A DNA stretch of 64,000 nucleotides. Source: Polychytrium aggregatum (Eukaryota; Chytridiomycota; Chytridiomycetes; Polychytriales). Positions 63,645 to 64,000 of the stretch are shown piece after piece. Position 1 is the first letter of the stretch, and each line of letters opens with the position of its first letter. The position numbers and the translations under genes are program-made. Where the stretch lies: contig NW_026516219.1 in the NCBI RefSeq assembly GCF_025602895.1, positions 828,258 to 892,257 of the forward strand, read 5' to 3'. Below the pieces are notes generated by a model. It did no database searches and was not told the origin of the DNA. It saw only the letters and a list, made by a program, of their open reading frames with translations.

Positions 63645-64000
63645 TGGAGTCGTGCAGCGCTGCTGCTGGCCGGGGGCCCTCTCCTTCAGAGTCCGTGTCC
63701 ATGACGGACAGCGGGACTCTGTAGGCGGGGTGAGGCTTGCTTGGGCTTTGACGAGGCACCAGCGGCGGGGGCAGCAGCAGCAGCGACAGCAACGACAACG
63801 GCAGGGGCAAGCGGTAGCGGCAGGCGGCAGAGGCAGACGACGAGGCAGCGGCAGCGGCAGAACCAGGGACCTTGGGGACGGCGGTGATGTCCGCCCGCTT
63901 GACCTCCTGCCGGATAGGGCCTTCTGAGGAGCCGAGTCGTACTCGTCGCGGTACTCCTCGGGGATGCGCATCTGGATGCAGCGGCGGACAGGGCGGTCTT
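63641..64000 (-). pseudogene. L-I copy d ORF1, C-terminal end
   Basis: Matches the last 120 or so codons of copy c ORF1, including the Ala-rich run, with at least four one-base indels (about 63672, 63741, 63810 and 63908-63930) that shift the frame. It continues beyond the window. Confidence 0.82.

Larger units (their letters stand above)
59838..64000 (-). mobile_element. LINE L-I copy d, 3' portion (runs off the window)
   Basis: The poly-A tail starts at 59838; 3' UTR, ORF2 and the end of ORF1 follow. It is colinear with copy c but interrupted by many single-base insertions and deletions. Confidence 0.9.

Overview
This window is almost entirely a nest of retrotransposons inserted into, and recombined with, one another. 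I see no housekeeping gene, rRNA, tRNA or CRISPR array. The host is a eukaryote, most likely a fungus: the elements are Ty3/gypsy chromoviruses with C-terminal chromodomains, one of them with a Tf1/sushi-like self-priming arrangement, plus APE-type LINEs. Composition is GC-rich. Copies are nearly identical and show no C-to-T decay, so repeat-induced point mutation looks inactive. Chromodomain elements stacked this densely suggest heterochromatin (centromere, pericentromere or subtelomere); that placement is inference.

Families, with names used only here. A: chromovirus, 309-bp LTR (TGTA..TACA), complete unit 5467 bp, 11 LTR copies. B: gypsy-type, 466-bp LTR, only its 5' end is inside the window. 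C: chromovirus, 791-bp LTR, two complete copies. E: gypsy-type, 481-bp LTR, 5' half only. L-I: two-ORF LINE with an endonuclease. L-II: related LINE, 3' part only.

Layout. 1-1127: 5' end of B (minus), inserted in the gag of A0. 1128-9794: minus-strand A array (A0, A1, complete A2, A3) in which neighbours share LTRs. 9795-9808: 14-bp centre of a 1.85-kb palindrome. 9809-24493: plus-strand A4, split by C1 (11054-17457), then truncated A5. 24494-25372: remnants of L-II, L-I, a C LTR and an E LTR. 25373-41898: E (plus), split by A6 (25861-37736, TSD CTGTG), which is split by C2 (30061-36464, TSD ACTAG). 41899-48737: L-I copy a, split by A7 (42879-47169, TSD GGTGG). 48738-50374: L-II. 50375-51024: a second copy of the L-I/C/E remnant block. 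51025-about 57356: complete L-I copy c. 57357-59312: the only stretch not clearly made of transposon, with one broken unknown ORF. 59313-59837: decayed C LTR. 59838-64000: L-I copy d, full of single-base indels.

How it works together: A, C and E encode Gag and Pol in overlapping frames. Each overlap has a slippery heptamer, a 6-7 nt spacer and a hairpin that includes the gag stop or lies against it, a consistent -1 ribosomal frameshift design. L-I instead joins its two ORFs by an overlapping ATGA stop/start. The most notable results are the three frameshift signals, the self-priming site of C, and the fact that both C insertions landed inside the A frameshift hairpin. All comparisons were made by eye; no database search was run.
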